This document shows positions 6,594 to 15,311 of a stretch of 46,674 nucleotides of DNA, piece after piece; the stretch's first letter is position 1; every line of letters starts with the position of its first letter. The DNA comes from a virus. Both the position numbers and the translations under genes were made by a program. Location of the stretch: the IMG/VR virus record IMGVR_UViG_3300046506_000224, positions 1 to 46,674 of that record; one strand, 5' to 3'. A model generated the notes under the pieces. The model did not search any database, was not told the origin of the DNA, and saw nothing but the letters and a program-made list of their open reading frames with translations.

Positions 6594-7544
6594 TCAGACC
6601 GGGACGACGGCGTCATAGACCAGTGCGTTATAGGTCGGGTCATCGAGCGCGACGCCGAATGTCTTGGCGCGGCCGAGCGCGGGGATGGAGAAGTTGCCGC
6701 TACCGTCGCTGGTCGCGGTGCCGAGCAATTCGCCGGTGTTGTGATCGTAGAGATAGACCGTCTTGCCGGCTGTCGGCGTGCCGCTTTCCTGTACCTGGCC
6801 GCTGACCGATTTGATCGCGCCGGCGGGGGTGAAGGTCTGATAGTTCCGGCCAAGCCCGAGCCATGATGCCCGCGCCGCAATCGTCGTCGTGACGGCATTG
6901 TTGGTGGTTGGGCCAACGGTCGAATAGGTCGCACCCTTAGGTGTCGCCGAGTTGGTCGCGGTCGCCGCGCAGGTGTCGATGGTGATATAGCCGGTGGGCG
7001 CCGTCTGCGCGAAGCCTGACGTGAAGATCGCAGTGAATACGTCCGCGGTAATAGAAAACGTCGCACCACAAGCAGGCAGTGCCGACCCCAGTGTCATCGT
7101 CGACAAGCTGATCCCACCCACACTTCCCACGGGGTTCTGGTTGCCGATGACGTCGTTGTTCCAGTTGCCTGCCCCGACCCGGAACCAGATAAGCCTGTTC
7201 TGAATATCGACGGCCACACCGATCGAATTTGTTGCGAGATAGGTAGCGATCGTCGCCACGGTGGCTCCGTTGATCACCACTGCACCGGATTGGCGATAAC
7301 CGCAGCCGTTCGCGTCTGCGCCGAGCAGTGTACCTGCTGCGAAATTGATCCCGCGATTGCAGATGCCAATCGATGCGGTGCCGCTCAAATTGGCCCCCAG
7401 CGAGACCTCGAAGTAAGTAGGACCTGTAATCGACCGCGTTGCCGCGACGTTGCTGCTGCCGCTGCCTACCGAAGCGACAAGATTGCCGCCCGAGAGCGTC
7501 ACCCCGGCTGATTTTGCGTTAGGGTCCCAAGTCGTCGCGACCAT
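6594..7544 (-). CDS. Tail protein with SPRY/lectin-like and carboxypeptidase-regulatory-like domains
   Basis: 316 residues. The first ~190 look like a SPRY/concanavalin-like beta sandwich (start WDPNAKSAGVTLSGG, then YFEVSLG, GICNRG and LIWFRVGAGNW), a fold common in phage receptor-binding proteins. The last ~80 (VSGQVQESGTPTAGKTVYLY, then LLGTATSDGSGNFSIP) match the carboxypeptidase-regulatory-like (transthyretin-like) domain. The gene belongs to the tail-fibre block at the distal end of the structural operon. A role in host-surface recognition is inferred from domains and position. Confidence 0.65.
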   Translation of the reverse strand: MVATTWDPNAKSAGVTLSGGNLVASVGSGSSNVAATRSITGPTYFEVSLGANLSGTASIGICNRGINFAAGTLLGADANGCGYRQSGAVVINGATVATIATYLATNSIGVAVDIQNRLIWFRVGAGNWNNDVIGNQNPVGSVGGISLSTMTLGSALPACGATFSITADVFTAIFTSGFAQTAPTGYITIDTCAATATNSATPKGATYSTVGPTTNNAVTTTIAARASWLGLGRNYQTFTPAGAIKSVSGQVQESGTPTAGKTVYLYDHNTGELLGTATSDGSGNFSIPALGRAKTFGVALDDPTYNALVYDAVVPV

Positions 7545-7547
7545 GGG

Positions 7548-8609
7548 TCAGGTCCAAGTGTCGGAGGTTTCGACGTGGATTTGGCCGACGTCGATCGCGT
7601 TGTTGATAAACGCGGGGATGGCCTGTGCAATCATACTCTTGCCATTTAGATTGCCGCCCGAAACAGTGTAGGTGTCGCCGTGGTTTAGTGGTCGATCATG
7701 CAGTGGCGCCCAGAGCCCCTTAAAGTACCCTCTAATGGCATTGCTATGGTTGAGCCATATAGGAGAAATCCAGCAAGCGCCGTCGGGTCCATTTGGGTAT
7801 GCGAAATAAGCGCCGTTAGAATTTCTGCCTAGAGAAATTTGGCCATTCGTCGCGCCGGTCGTTTGAGTATCGGAGTTCCAATTGCCAACCGAAGCCGTTC
7901 CCATCTTTGAATTATCAATCAGTTTTCCGATTTTCTGAGAGCCTCCGACTCCAGTCCAGGACCGCGCTGAATAGTGTCCTGTCATAACATTTGAGAGCGT
8001 GTACTGAACCGTTGCCCCGCTCAGCGTTGATAGTGATTCAGAACTGGAGCTACCCGTATTCTCTAAAGGTCTTCCGACAATAGCCACCGCATAGGAATCG
8101 CTCGTCTTATAGGAGAAGAAATCCCCGAACACGAACGGGAACGCGGCGACCGGCGCCACTTGGTCCCCGGTCTCAATGAACAGATAGATCGTCTGTCCAT
8201 TTGCAATGATCGTCCACGCCCGCGCGGTCGAATCGGCGGTCGCCGACTTCCGAATGACCAGCGTCCCGACGCCCACCGCGCTCTGACCACTGGTCGGAAA
8301 CTGCCCCGTCCCCACCGGCGTAATCGCCGACATCGTCTCGAACCCGCAGGCGCGCGCCTCCTTGGCACCGCCGGCGCCAGGCGCTGTATCGTCGACATAG
8401 AGGTACATCCCCGAGGCGTTGTTCGCCCCGGTCAGGTTCTGCAGGTAGGCGCGCTTGTTCGTCGTCGTGTAGCCGATCGTCCAGCCGGCCGCTGTGGCAG
8501 AGCCATATCCATTGACCAGCACCGCATCGAGCAGCGACGTCAGCGATCCTGCCTGCCCGGTAAGCACCGGTGCCGAGGCGTCCGTCGATCGATAGACACG
8601 GACAGTCAT
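7548..8609 (-). CDS. Tail-associated structural protein
   Basis: 353 residues, beta-rich. The N-terminal section (TVRVYRSTDASAPVLTGQAG) resembles phage structural proteins that describe a per-particle property domain, and the C-terminal half is rich in Ser/Asn/Gly with WTGVGG and WNSDTQTTG. The C-terminal half (about 7680-8100) is visibly AT-richer than its neighbours, which suggests acquisition from another phage, as expected for host-range determinants. No enzymatic motif is visible. It sits between two tail proteins and is probably part of the baseplate or fibre. Confidence 0.6.
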   Translation of the reverse strand: MTVRVYRSTDASAPVLTGQAGSLTSLLDAVLVNGYGSATAAGWTIGYTTTNKRAYLQNLTGANNASGMYLYVDDTAPGAGGAKEARACGFETMSAITPVGTGQFPTSGQSAVGVGTLVIRKSATADSTARAWTIIANGQTIYLFIETGDQVAPVAAFPFVFGDFFSYKTSDSYAVAIVGRPLENTGSSSSESLSTLSGATVQYTLSNVMTGHYSARSWTGVGGSQKIGKLIDNSKMGTASVGNWNSDTQTTGATNGQISLGRNSNGAYFAYPNGPDGACWISPIWLNHSNAIRGYFKGLWAPLHDRPLNHGDTYTVSGGNLNGKSMIAQAIPAFINNAIDVGQIHVETSDTWT

Positions 8610-9082
8610 TACAGGATCTCGGCGAAATAGAGCGTGCCACTCATCGTCATTGCCGACCCGGGCGGGGTGTCGAGCGATACGACGGCCGCCTGGCTCAGTC
8701 CGATCACCGGAATGTCGTTTGGCGGCCAGAAGAAGGAGAGGCCATTGATGACGTTGAGGACGTCGGAATGGAGCGTCTCCGCGGTGCCGCTGGTCGTCGC
8801 CTGGGTCGTGTCATTGATCCGCGCCGTCGCGGTCGCCGCCGCATCGCCGCTCAGCGCCTTGCGCGGCGTGGCGGAAGATCCGACCGAACCAGGTGTAACG
8901 GTGGCCGTCAGGCGCTTTACCGTGACGCGGAGCGCTGCGACCGTGGTGGCGGTGATCTGGCCGATCTCGATGCCGTGCAGCTCGCACGCCATCGCCGAGC
9001 CGCAATAGAGGCCAATGAGGTCCTGGACAGCGGTCACGCTGACGCCAGAGAACGATACCGAATAAGCGCGGCCGCGAGCCAT
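8609..9082 (-). CDS. Phage tail structural protein, unknown role
   Basis: 157 residues, starting MARGRAYSVSFSGVSVTAVQ. The sequence alternates short beta strands, has ELHGIEIGQIT, and ends GSALTM-type strands into LYFAEIL. This resembles small tail proteins found next to the tail-tip protein in alphaproteobacterial siphophages. The stop and the next start share bases (TAATG-type junction). No catalytic motif. Confidence 0.6.
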   Translation of the reverse strand: MARGRAYSVSFSGVSVTAVQDLIGLYCGSAMACELHGIEIGQITATTVAALRVTVKRLTATVTPGSVGSSATPRKALSGDAAATATARINDTTQATTSGTAETLHSDVLNVINGLSFFWPPNDIPVIGLSQAAVVSLDTPPGSAMTMSGTLYFAEIL

Positions 9083-9085
9083 GAT

Positions 9086-11707
9086 TTATCCTCTCTTGAA
9101 AACGAAGGTGTAGTGAAGCCCAGACAAGGTCGCATCGACCGAGTCAGGCGCGTAGAAGGCCAGGCGGTCACCGGGGGCGGCGTCGTAATCCGCGGCCAGC
9201 GTCCATGTCGCGACAGTGTTACCGAGCGCGATATCCATGCTGCCGATGGTCGTTCCGTTGGCCTTGATCAGGCAGGTCACGTCGGCAGTCGAGGCGGCAA
9301 CGCAGCCGCCGAGATTGTCAGCGAGTCCCGCTTCGAAGGTCTCGTCGCCCTTCATCTCGATCGCGAACAATTCCTGCGCCGCGGTCGGCTGGCCGGCTAG
9401 GCTTCCATAGAAGCGGGCATCGCCCACGGCCAAAGCAGACGTGGTCTCGGATACCCCGGCGCTATTGCTGCTCGCGCCGACCGCGTTACGGGCGATTAGG
9501 AACCAGGTGTACGCAGTCGAGGCGGTCAAAGCCGGATCGGTCCAGGTCTGGCCTGTGACCGTAGCAACCTTGGAGGCGGTGCTGAACGACGCGCCTAAGC
9601 CTGCCGCGCGCCACACCTCATAGCTAGTGACGTTGTCGGTGCCGGTATTGGCGTTCCACGACAGCACCGCCTGCTGGATACCGGGAGCGACCGTCAGGCC
9701 GGTGGGAATGGCGGGGACGCCGCCGGATCCTGTGCCATAGCCGGCACCGCTCGGCGTCACCGTGTAAGCGGTGCAGTCCGCCAGATCCTGCAGGCCGCCA
9801 CCATAGACGTTGAAGCTCTGGAACTTCAGGTAGAGCGGGACGCCGATGTACGCGATCGGCAGGTCGTATTTGAAGATCGAGCTATCCAGCCGGGCGACCG
9901 CCGAACCGCTGGCGTGCAGCGCGGCCGCCGTGCCGTAGAGCCCGCGATAGATGTTCGTGCAGTCGAAGGCATAAACGCCGGTCGGAGTGACCGTCTCGAA
10001 CGACAGGAATTCGCCGTCGACATAGCAGAGGTTGGCACCGGCCGCGGCATCGGCGGCCGACGTCGCCGAGGTCAGCGAGGCCGCGCTTTGCGCGAGGTTG
10101 GCCGACAGGGTGTGTACCGTATCCGGGTTGGTGCCGCCATAGGCCGCGAGCGACGCCGTGGTGACGCCCATGCGCGACGGCTCGTTGATCGTGCCGATCT
10201 GGGTATAGCTGGAGTTGTCGGTCGAGATGTGGACGTTGGCGCCGCCCCAGAGCGGGTCGGCTGTGGTTCCGTCGCCGCCGGAGACTGCGGCCCAGACCTG
10301 CGCGGTGCTGGAGAGCGAGGATGGCGGTTCGAACAGGACGGGCGGGTTGACCGTGCTGGCCGCGACGCCGGTGTCGACGTTGGTGCCGGCGACCGATTGC
10401 GTCGGGATGACGGGGAGCCGGGTGACCGCCTCATTCCATTCGAACCCGACGATATCGAACGTGTCGTCGTCATTCTCGGTGATCTCGTTGACCATCATGG
10501 TCACGGTGCCGAGATTGCGGTCGACCGCGACGACGATGTCGCCAGGCTCGAGGCGCATATATTCGGCGCCGAGCTTGCACTGGTACTGGTTGCGGACATA
10601 GGCGCCGCGCTGGCCCATCAAGGCGACCATGCCCTGCGCCATCGCCTGGGAGGTCACTTCCTTGGCCTCGGTGCCGTCGTCCTTGTTAACGCCGAACTGC
10701 GACACCAGCGCCAGATCCTGCCATGGCACCGGCAGATCGTTGTACTGGTTCGCCTTATTGGCGATCACGATCGAGATGATGTTCTTGCAGTCCTCCGGAT
10801 CCGCGCGTTGCATCAGGACCGGGTCGGCGCCGCTATCGCCTTTGAAGTCGGCGTCGGTCAGCGTGTAGACCACCGGCAGGCTCGGCAAATAGGTGACGCC
10901 GTTGGCCGTAACAGTCTCGGTGCCATAGGGGAGGAACCGGAGGCTGTAGCCGGTCCAGATCGCCGCCGTGTTGGTCAGCGTCATCCACCGCTCGAATATG
11001 TCCGATGCTGCCGATTGGCTGGCGAGGATGGGCGAGAAGCCCCAGCCATTGGCCCGGCAATAGGTCTGGAACGAATTGTCGCCCGTCGTGGTCGCTGCCG
11101 GCGTCGAATAAAGCGAGTCGTTGTCGATGAACGACATATCGAGTCCGACGCCGATCGTCGGCTCCGACAGGAATTCTTCGATGATCAGCGCGATGTCGGC
11201 GTCGTTACCGCCGGTCCATGGTGCCGTGTTCCAGAGCCGCCCCTGCCATTCGAAGCTGTGCTGGTCGAGCGCGTTGCTGCTGCCGATGTCGTAGTTCGCG
11301 ACGGCGGTGTAAACGATGCCGGGATAGCCGCGCGCCTCGGTCGGGTGCGCCGAGGTCATATAACCCCAGGGCGATTGCGGCGTCGTGCCCGTGAACAGCG
11401 TCATGCCCAGCTTGGCGAGCGTCGTGACGTCTTTGCCCTTCCAGACGGTGCCGACGCCGTGAGCGACGCCCCAGCCCAGCGCGAGCAGGAAAGTGCCGGA
11501 ATAGGTATAGGTGCCGCCGCCCTTGCCGCCGCCGCCTTTGCCCCCAGAATGCTGCTTGTGCGACTTGAAGTCATCCTGCTGGATGATGTTCGGCGCGGTG
11601 CGGTTCTCGCCCCAGCAGATCGCGATCGCGACGTTGCTTGTCGAGGTCTGGGTGGCAAGCCCGGTATATTCCGGCTTGGTCTTCTTGCCGCCGAACAGGA
11701 GTCCCAC
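9086..11707 (-). CDS. Tail tip / central fibre protein (phage-tail_3 type, with fibronectin III domain)
   Basis: 873 residues; the largest tail-tip protein. The N-terminus (MGLLFGGKKTKPEYTGLATQ) carries a Gly/Lys-rich loop at about 53-66. The middle contains blocks typical of GTA/HK97 tail-tip hubs (IEEFLSEPTIGVG, EYMRLEPGDIVVAVDR, FEWNEAV). A fibronectin type III domain lies at about 665-755 (PAIPTGLTVAPG to YTWFLIARNAVGASS), and a ~118-residue beta domain closes the protein. The start is GTG 11707, with GGAGG six bases upstream. It follows the NlpC/P60 gene, as gpJ-like proteins follow tail assembly genes in lambda. It would form the tip that contacts the host. Confidence 0.8.
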   Translation of the reverse strand: MGLLFGGKKTKPEYTGLATQTSTSNVAIAICWGENRTAPNIIQQDDFKSHKQHSGGKGGGGKGGGTYTYSGTFLLALGWGVAHGVGTVWKGKDVTTLAKLGMTLFTGTTPQSPWGYMTSAHPTEARGYPGIVYTAVANYDIGSSNALDQHSFEWQGRLWNTAPWTGGNDADIALIIEEFLSEPTIGVGLDMSFIDNDSLYSTPAATTTGDNSFQTYCRANGWGFSPILASQSAASDIFERWMTLTNTAAIWTGYSLRFLPYGTETVTANGVTYLPSLPVVYTLTDADFKGDSGADPVLMQRADPEDCKNIISIVIANKANQYNDLPVPWQDLALVSQFGVNKDDGTEAKEVTSQAMAQGMVALMGQRGAYVRNQYQCKLGAEYMRLEPGDIVVAVDRNLGTVTMMVNEITENDDDTFDIVGFEWNEAVTRLPVIPTQSVAGTNVDTGVAASTVNPPVLFEPPSSLSSTAQVWAAVSGGDGTTADPLWGGANVHISTDNSSYTQIGTINEPSRMGVTTASLAAYGGTNPDTVHTLSANLAQSAASLTSATSAADAAAGANLCYVDGEFLSFETVTPTGVYAFDCTNIYRGLYGTAAALHASGSAVARLDSSIFKYDLPIAYIGVPLYLKFQSFNVYGGGLQDLADCTAYTVTPSGAGYGTGSGGVPAIPTGLTVAPGIQQAVLSWNANTGTDNVTSYEVWRAAGLGASFSTASKVATVTGQTWTDPALTASTAYTWFLIARNAVGASSNSAGVSETTSALAVGDARFYGSLAGQPTAAQELFAIEMKGDETFEAGLADNLGGCVAASTADVTCLIKANGTTIGSMDIALGNTVATWTLAADYDAAPGDRLAFYAPDSVDATLSGLHYTFVFKRG

Positions 11708-12187
11708 CTAGCGCCTCCAATAGCTGTAGACGCGGCACTTCAGCGTGGTCATCGGCGTCCCGTTGACGTTGCATTCAACCACTTGTTGCTCCGATGCGAA
11801 GGCGTGGACGATGCTCGGCCAGGCGGTGACGATCGCGCTGTGCGAATAGGTCCGCCCCCAGCGCCACATGAGAATGTCGCCAGGCTCAGCGCGGAAAGCG
11901 GCGCGCTCGGCCAGCGGCGTGTCGCTGTCATCGACCCGGCCGCAATAGCTTTCGACGACCGCGAGATAGCGTTCCTCGCCGCGGTGCAGATGCCAGTCTG
12001 GCGGATACTCGCCAGTCGAAAAGCGATCGATCAGGCCGGCGCCGACGAACGTCTCGATCAGGATGTGCGCGCAGTCGACGCAGGCGCCCAGCACAGAGCC
12101 TCGATGGGCGTATGGCGTCCCGACCCACCGGCGCACCTCCGCGACGACGGACGCGCGCTCCGCCTGTTCCCGCGCGGTGGTGTCCAT
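11708..12187 (-). CDS. NlpC/P60-type tail assembly peptidase
   Basis: 159 residues with the papain-like catalytic signature: Cys in GACVDCAHIL (about residues 34-43) and His in TYSHSAIVT (about 113-121), plus a downstream polar position in VHAF. It corresponds to the NlpC/P60 protein of GTA-like tail modules and to the gpK C-terminal domain of lambda. It may cleave peptide cross-links during entry or shape the tail tip. Its neighbours (DUF2163 and tail-tip genes) are in the conserved order. Confidence 0.85.
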   Translation of the reverse strand: MDTTAREQAERASVVAEVRRWVGTPYAHRGSVLGACVDCAHILIETFVGAGLIDRFSTGEYPPDWHLHRGEERYLAVVESYCGRVDDSDTPLAERAAFRAEPGDILMWRWGRTYSHSAIVTAWPSIVHAFASEQQVVECNVNGTPMTTLKCRVYSYWRR

Positions 12188-13099
12188 CTAGACCGCCGAT
12201 TCCGCGACGGGGATCAGGTCTTCGCCAGCAAAGAAATCGAGATATGCCCCGCCGTGAAAGTCCTGGCAGCGCGCGATCGTGCCAGGGCACCCCTCATAGG
12301 CGGTGAAGCTCTGGCCAGCCTCGGGCACGAAATCGAGCGGATAGACCAGGAAGAGACCCGAACTATTGGCCCCCTGGATCTTCCGAACCCGCGTCACCGA
12401 ATCGCTGTTGGCGATATGGACCATGCCCTCGACGTAATTCGCGCTGGCACCTGTCCAGGGCAGGAAGCTGGTCGTCGGCGTGCCGCCGCTGATCGTCACC
12501 AGGGTAGCGAAGGCATTGCGATCGACGCCGCATGCCGCATCGCCCCAGACGTTGTTGCAGCGGCTGGTGTAGAGTTGCTTCGGCATCTGCCGGTTGAGGA
12601 CATTGAGCGCCGATTTCACGTTGAGCGTCGCGGTCTGCCGGCCGACATCGCTGAGGCTGGTCAGCACGCCATTGTTCCAAGGCATGCCGCCGAGCCACGG
12701 ATGGGTTAGGTCAGGCGCCCATTCAGTGGCGATGAAGCGGTCACGCCGGATCTTGGCGCCGTCGAGATAGCCGAGCTTCAACGCTTCCGGCCAGGACAGC
12801 CGCGCCTGGAAATCGAGCGCATTGGTATAGTCGAGCTTGACCAGTTGCTCGTCGACGGTGACGCCGATCTTGTTGTGCGAGCGCAGCCCTTCGATCAGCA
12901 CGCTACGCGCCTTGTAGGTCTGCCGGATCGATCCGCCGATCGGCACCACGGTGATGTCGCGGCGCGCGTTGGTGTAATAAAGCGGGCTGCCGGCAATCGG
13001 GGTAATCGTGAAGCAATCGGCATAGGCGAAGTTCCGCGATGCCAGCGCGTCGACCACTTCCTGTTCGGTGTGCCCGGGCTGGGCGGTGATCGGTCTCAC
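12188..13099 (-). CDS. DUF2163 / BR0599-like tail-tip protein
   Basis: 303 residues. The N-terminal ~170 match the DUF2163 type (FTITPIAGSPLYYTNARRDI; TVDEQLVKLDYTN), and the C-terminal part matches the phage BR0599 family with conserved Cys motifs (SRCNNVWGDAACG and EGCPGTIARCQDFHGG). These cysteines may coordinate an Fe-S cluster or metal, as proposed for related tail hubs. The start is GTG 13099, overlapping the upstream stop (GTGA). The gene lies in the canonical DUF2460-DUF2163-NlpC/P60-tail tip order. Confidence 0.85.
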   Translation of the reverse strand: MRPITAQPGHTEQEVVDALASRNFAYADCFTITPIAGSPLYYTNARRDITVVPIGGSIRQTYKARSVLIEGLRSHNKIGVTVDEQLVKLDYTNALDFQARLSWPEALKLGYLDGAKIRRDRFIATEWAPDLTHPWLGGMPWNNGVLTSLSDVGRQTATLNVKSALNVLNRQMPKQLYTSRCNNVWGDAACGVDRNAFATLVTISGGTPTTSFLPWTGASANYVEGMVHIANSDSVTRVRKIQGANSSGLFLVYPLDFVPEAGQSFTAYEGCPGTIARCQDFHGGAYLDFFAGEDLIPVAESAV

Positions 13100-14190
13100 G
13101 CCAGCAGCTCGCTATGGAACTTGAGCGATTTCAGCTCCCACAGCGTGGCGGCGAATTTCGAGAAATCGAGCATGTCGTCCTCGAAGAAGCAGGTGAAGAA
13201 ATACTGACCGTCCCAGCTCAGCAGCGTACCGTCCTCCGGCGCCGAGCCGAACAGCAGCTTGTTGGGCATGGTGACGGTGTAATCGGCCGGGTTGATCGTA
13301 TAGCGATAGGAGATAGTCGCGGCGGCGCCGGCCTGGGCAGCGTTAAAGGTATAGACACCTGCCGCCACGGCATATTGACCCGTCGACGGCGTCCCGGCCA
13401 CCTTGGTCAGCGGCGTGCCACCGATCGTCACACCCTCGTCAGCGATGAATGCCGCGGCGTGGGTCACGGTCACGGTATAGGGGCCGGTGCCGGGCACGCT
13501 GTGGCTCTCATCGACCGCGCCATAGACGGTGATGGTGTTGGCGGTGTCGACCTGGCCTACCGGCTCGCGGTACGATCCGATTGCGCGCATGAAGTCGAAT
13601 TGCAGTGTGCCGCCGTCGGCGGTCGCAAGCGCGACGTTCGTGGCGGTGTAGAAGTCTGGGCTCTTGAACAGGAAGGGCCTGGCGCGACCGCCCGCGGTGC
13701 AGAAGGCGCCCTCCATCTGCCTCAGGCTGGAATCGTCGCCAGAATAGTCCTCAAGGAACGAGAAGGTCAGCTCGAACGCCCAGTTCGGATAGTCGGCGAG
13801 CGCGAGACGCGTGGAATTGAGCGCGGCACTCTGGCTCACCCGCGTGCTGAACTGCGGCGTCATCCCGACGGGAAAGGTCAGTCCGCGCATCAGCGGCGGT
13901 CGATCGAGTGCGGCCGGCCGGGTCGGGTCGATCGTGGAATTGCCAAAACCCGGCAGCGTGGCTGTGACCATGATTTCCTCAGGTTGCACTGGGATGAGGG
14001 TTTCGATGAAGAAAAGCGAAACCCGTAAATTGGGTCGCCCTTCTGTCAGCGGCTCGGTGATGACCAAGGGACTGCGCAGGTTCGGCGCGCCCTCGGTGAG
14101 GGGCTCCGTCACTATCAGCGGCACCCTGAGCGCCGGTCGCCCTTCTGTCAGCGGCTCGGTGATGACCAGCGGAACCCGGAGCTCGGTCAT
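13096..14190 (-). CDS. DUF2460 tail protein with N-terminal 17-residue tandem repeats and an inserted beta domain
   Basis: 364 residues. Residues about 95-225 and 300-364 match the DUF2460 (TIGR02217) tail hub family (FPVGMTPQFSTRV; WAFELTFSFLEDYSG; FFTCFFEDDMLDFS). Two additions are notable. Residues 4-71 are four tandem 17-residue units (consensus LRVPLVITEPLTEGRPN). Residues about 234-298 (PYTVTVTHAAAF to ISYRYT) form a small beta domain also present in the tail tube protein at 19605-20360. If translation began at residue 74 (MVTATLP) the repeats would be lost, but ATG 14190 overlaps the upstream stop, which supports the longer form. Confidence 0.85.
   Translation of the reverse strand: MTELRVPLVITEPLTEGRPALRVPLIVTEPLTEGAPNLRSPLVITEPLTEGRPNLRVSLFFIETLIPVQPEEIMVTATLPGFGNSTIDPTRPAALDRPPLMRGLTFPVGMTPQFSTRVSQSAALNSTRLALADYPNWAFELTFSFLEDYSGDDSSLRQMEGAFCTAGGRARPFLFKSPDFYTATNVALATADGGTLQFDFMRAIGSYREPVGQVDTANTITVYGAVDESHSVPGTGPYTVTVTHAAAFIADEGVTIGGTPLTKVAGTPSTGQYAVAAGVYTFNAAQAGAAATISYRYTINPADYTVTMPNKLLFGSAPEDGTLLSWDGQYFFTCFFEDDMLDFSKFAATLWELKSLKFHSELLA
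13978..14181 (-). repeat. Four tandem 51-bp units coding 17-residue repeats
   Basis: The units encode residues 4-20, 21-37, 38-54 and 55-71 of the DUF2460 protein. Units one and three share an identical 34-base segment (14033-14066 and 14135-14168, exactly 102 bp apart), which indicates recent duplication or gene conversion. The last unit is the most diverged. All four keep the pattern L-R-x-x-L-x-x-x-E-x-L. Confidence 0.9.
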
Positions 14191-15311
14191 CAGCTGTTGT
14201 TTTCCGGGCCGACTTCTATCGTGTTAGCTTCGGCGCCAGTAAAGCTGACCCCAGTGTGGGGGTTGAGCGCCCAGCGGTCGCGATAGAGCGTGAACGTCTG
14301 ATTGATGTAATGATCGGACCCGCGATATTCGGTGCCGCCGGTCTTGATCACCGGGCGTTCGACAACCTGTGTCGCGTCGTCCTGCCTGGCGCCCATCGTG
14401 ACTTGCAGCACATGCACCAGCGGCGAGTTGATGATCGCCTCGGGGGCGTAGAGGTCATAGACCCCGCTGGTTGGCGTGAAAGCGTATTTGGTGTCATCGA
14501 GCAGGGTGTTGAGGACCGACTGCCAGTTGGTCCCGGCCGGCGCCGTGCCGCCGATCGACATGCCGGTGTGACTGCCGGGGCCAGCCATGAACTGCGTCTT
14601 GACGCGGGTGTTGCCGGTCCAGTCGTTATTCTCGCTGCCCGACGTATCGTTGAAGAAGAGGTCGTCGATCGCGCAATGCGTCTTATGATCTGCTGCCGCC
14701 GTCTGTGATGCCGCGACCATCAGAGCATCGAAGGTCGACACCGACGATGCCTGCGTATCTGCCGAGACGAGATCGATCACAGTCGTGGTATTGATTCGAA
14801 CCTCGACCTCGCCGGCGGTGTTGTCGACCTTGCCGTAGAATTCGACGTGAAAGCGCTGGTTCTCCTGGAAGCTGCCGAGCTTCGAGGAAACAAGCCGGCC
14901 AGTGGTCGACGAACCGGACGGCTTGGCACCGCGCCACACGCTGATGATCCCGTTTTGCTCGAACGAAATGCAGTACTGGCAGACGCCATCGGTCGAATCG
15001 TAGACGCCGACGATCGGCGCCTGTTGGTCGTCGGAATCGCTGTACAGGATCATCGAGAAGCCGATGAAGCCGTCGCTCACGGTGACATCGGTCGGGATGA
15101 TATAGCCGTTGAGAAGCGGTACAAAGTTGCCGACTCCGAAGTTGAACAGCAGCGCCTTGCCGAAGCCATAGGCACCAGTCTCGACGTCAAGTGCGAGTGT
15201 CTGGCAGTATCCGAAGGGATACCAACCGGCCGCGCCCCATAGCCGCTCGCGTGTCGCCTGATTTTGACCGCTGGGGAACCAGTCAAGGCCGTGCAGGACT
15301 CGGTTGGTCAT
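14190..15311 (-). CDS. Tail protein with lectin-like beta-sandwich domain
   Basis: 373 residues, starting MTNRVLHGLDWFPSGQNQAT. The first ~220 residues look like a concanavalin/laminin-G-type sandwich (GFIGFSMILYSD; RFHVEFYGKVDNTAGEVEVR; AIDDLFFND). The C-terminal part (YLYAPE-type strands; HYINQTFTLYRDRWALNPHTG) resembles a domain found in many tail proteins. It sits between the tape measure and the DUF2460 hub and shares a TGATG junction with the tape measure. Virion carbohydrate binding is possible but unproven. Confidence 0.65.
   Translation of the reverse strand: MTNRVLHGLDWFPSGQNQATRERLWGAAGWYPFGYCQTLALDVETGAYGFGKALLFNFGVGNFVPLLNGYIIPTDVTVSDGFIGFSMILYSDSDDQQAPIVGVYDSTDGVCQYCISFEQNGIISVWRGAKPSGSSTTGRLVSSKLGSFQENQRFHVEFYGKVDNTAGEVEVRINTTTVIDLVSADTQASSVSTFDALMVAASQTAAADHKTHCAIDDLFFNDTSGSENNDWTGNTRVKTQFMAGPGSHTGMSIGGTAPAGTNWQSVLNTLLDDTKYAFTPTSGVYDLYAPEAIINSPLVHVLQVTMGARQDDATQVVERPVIKTGGTEYRGSDHYINQTFTLYRDRWALNPHTGVSFTGAEANTIEVGPENNS

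Noticed and set aside
9914-12709. 931-codon open frame on the plus strand
   Set aside because: It is antisense to the tail-tip, NlpC/P60 and DUF2163 genes, all of which have recognisable domains. Its product is an Arg/Gly/Asp-rich sequence without domains, typical of GC-rich antisense frames.
14019-14030. CCCGTAAATTGGG resembling half of the 23-bp operator
   Set aside because: Only one arm matches, and it lies inside the tandem-repeat coding region, so it is probably chance.
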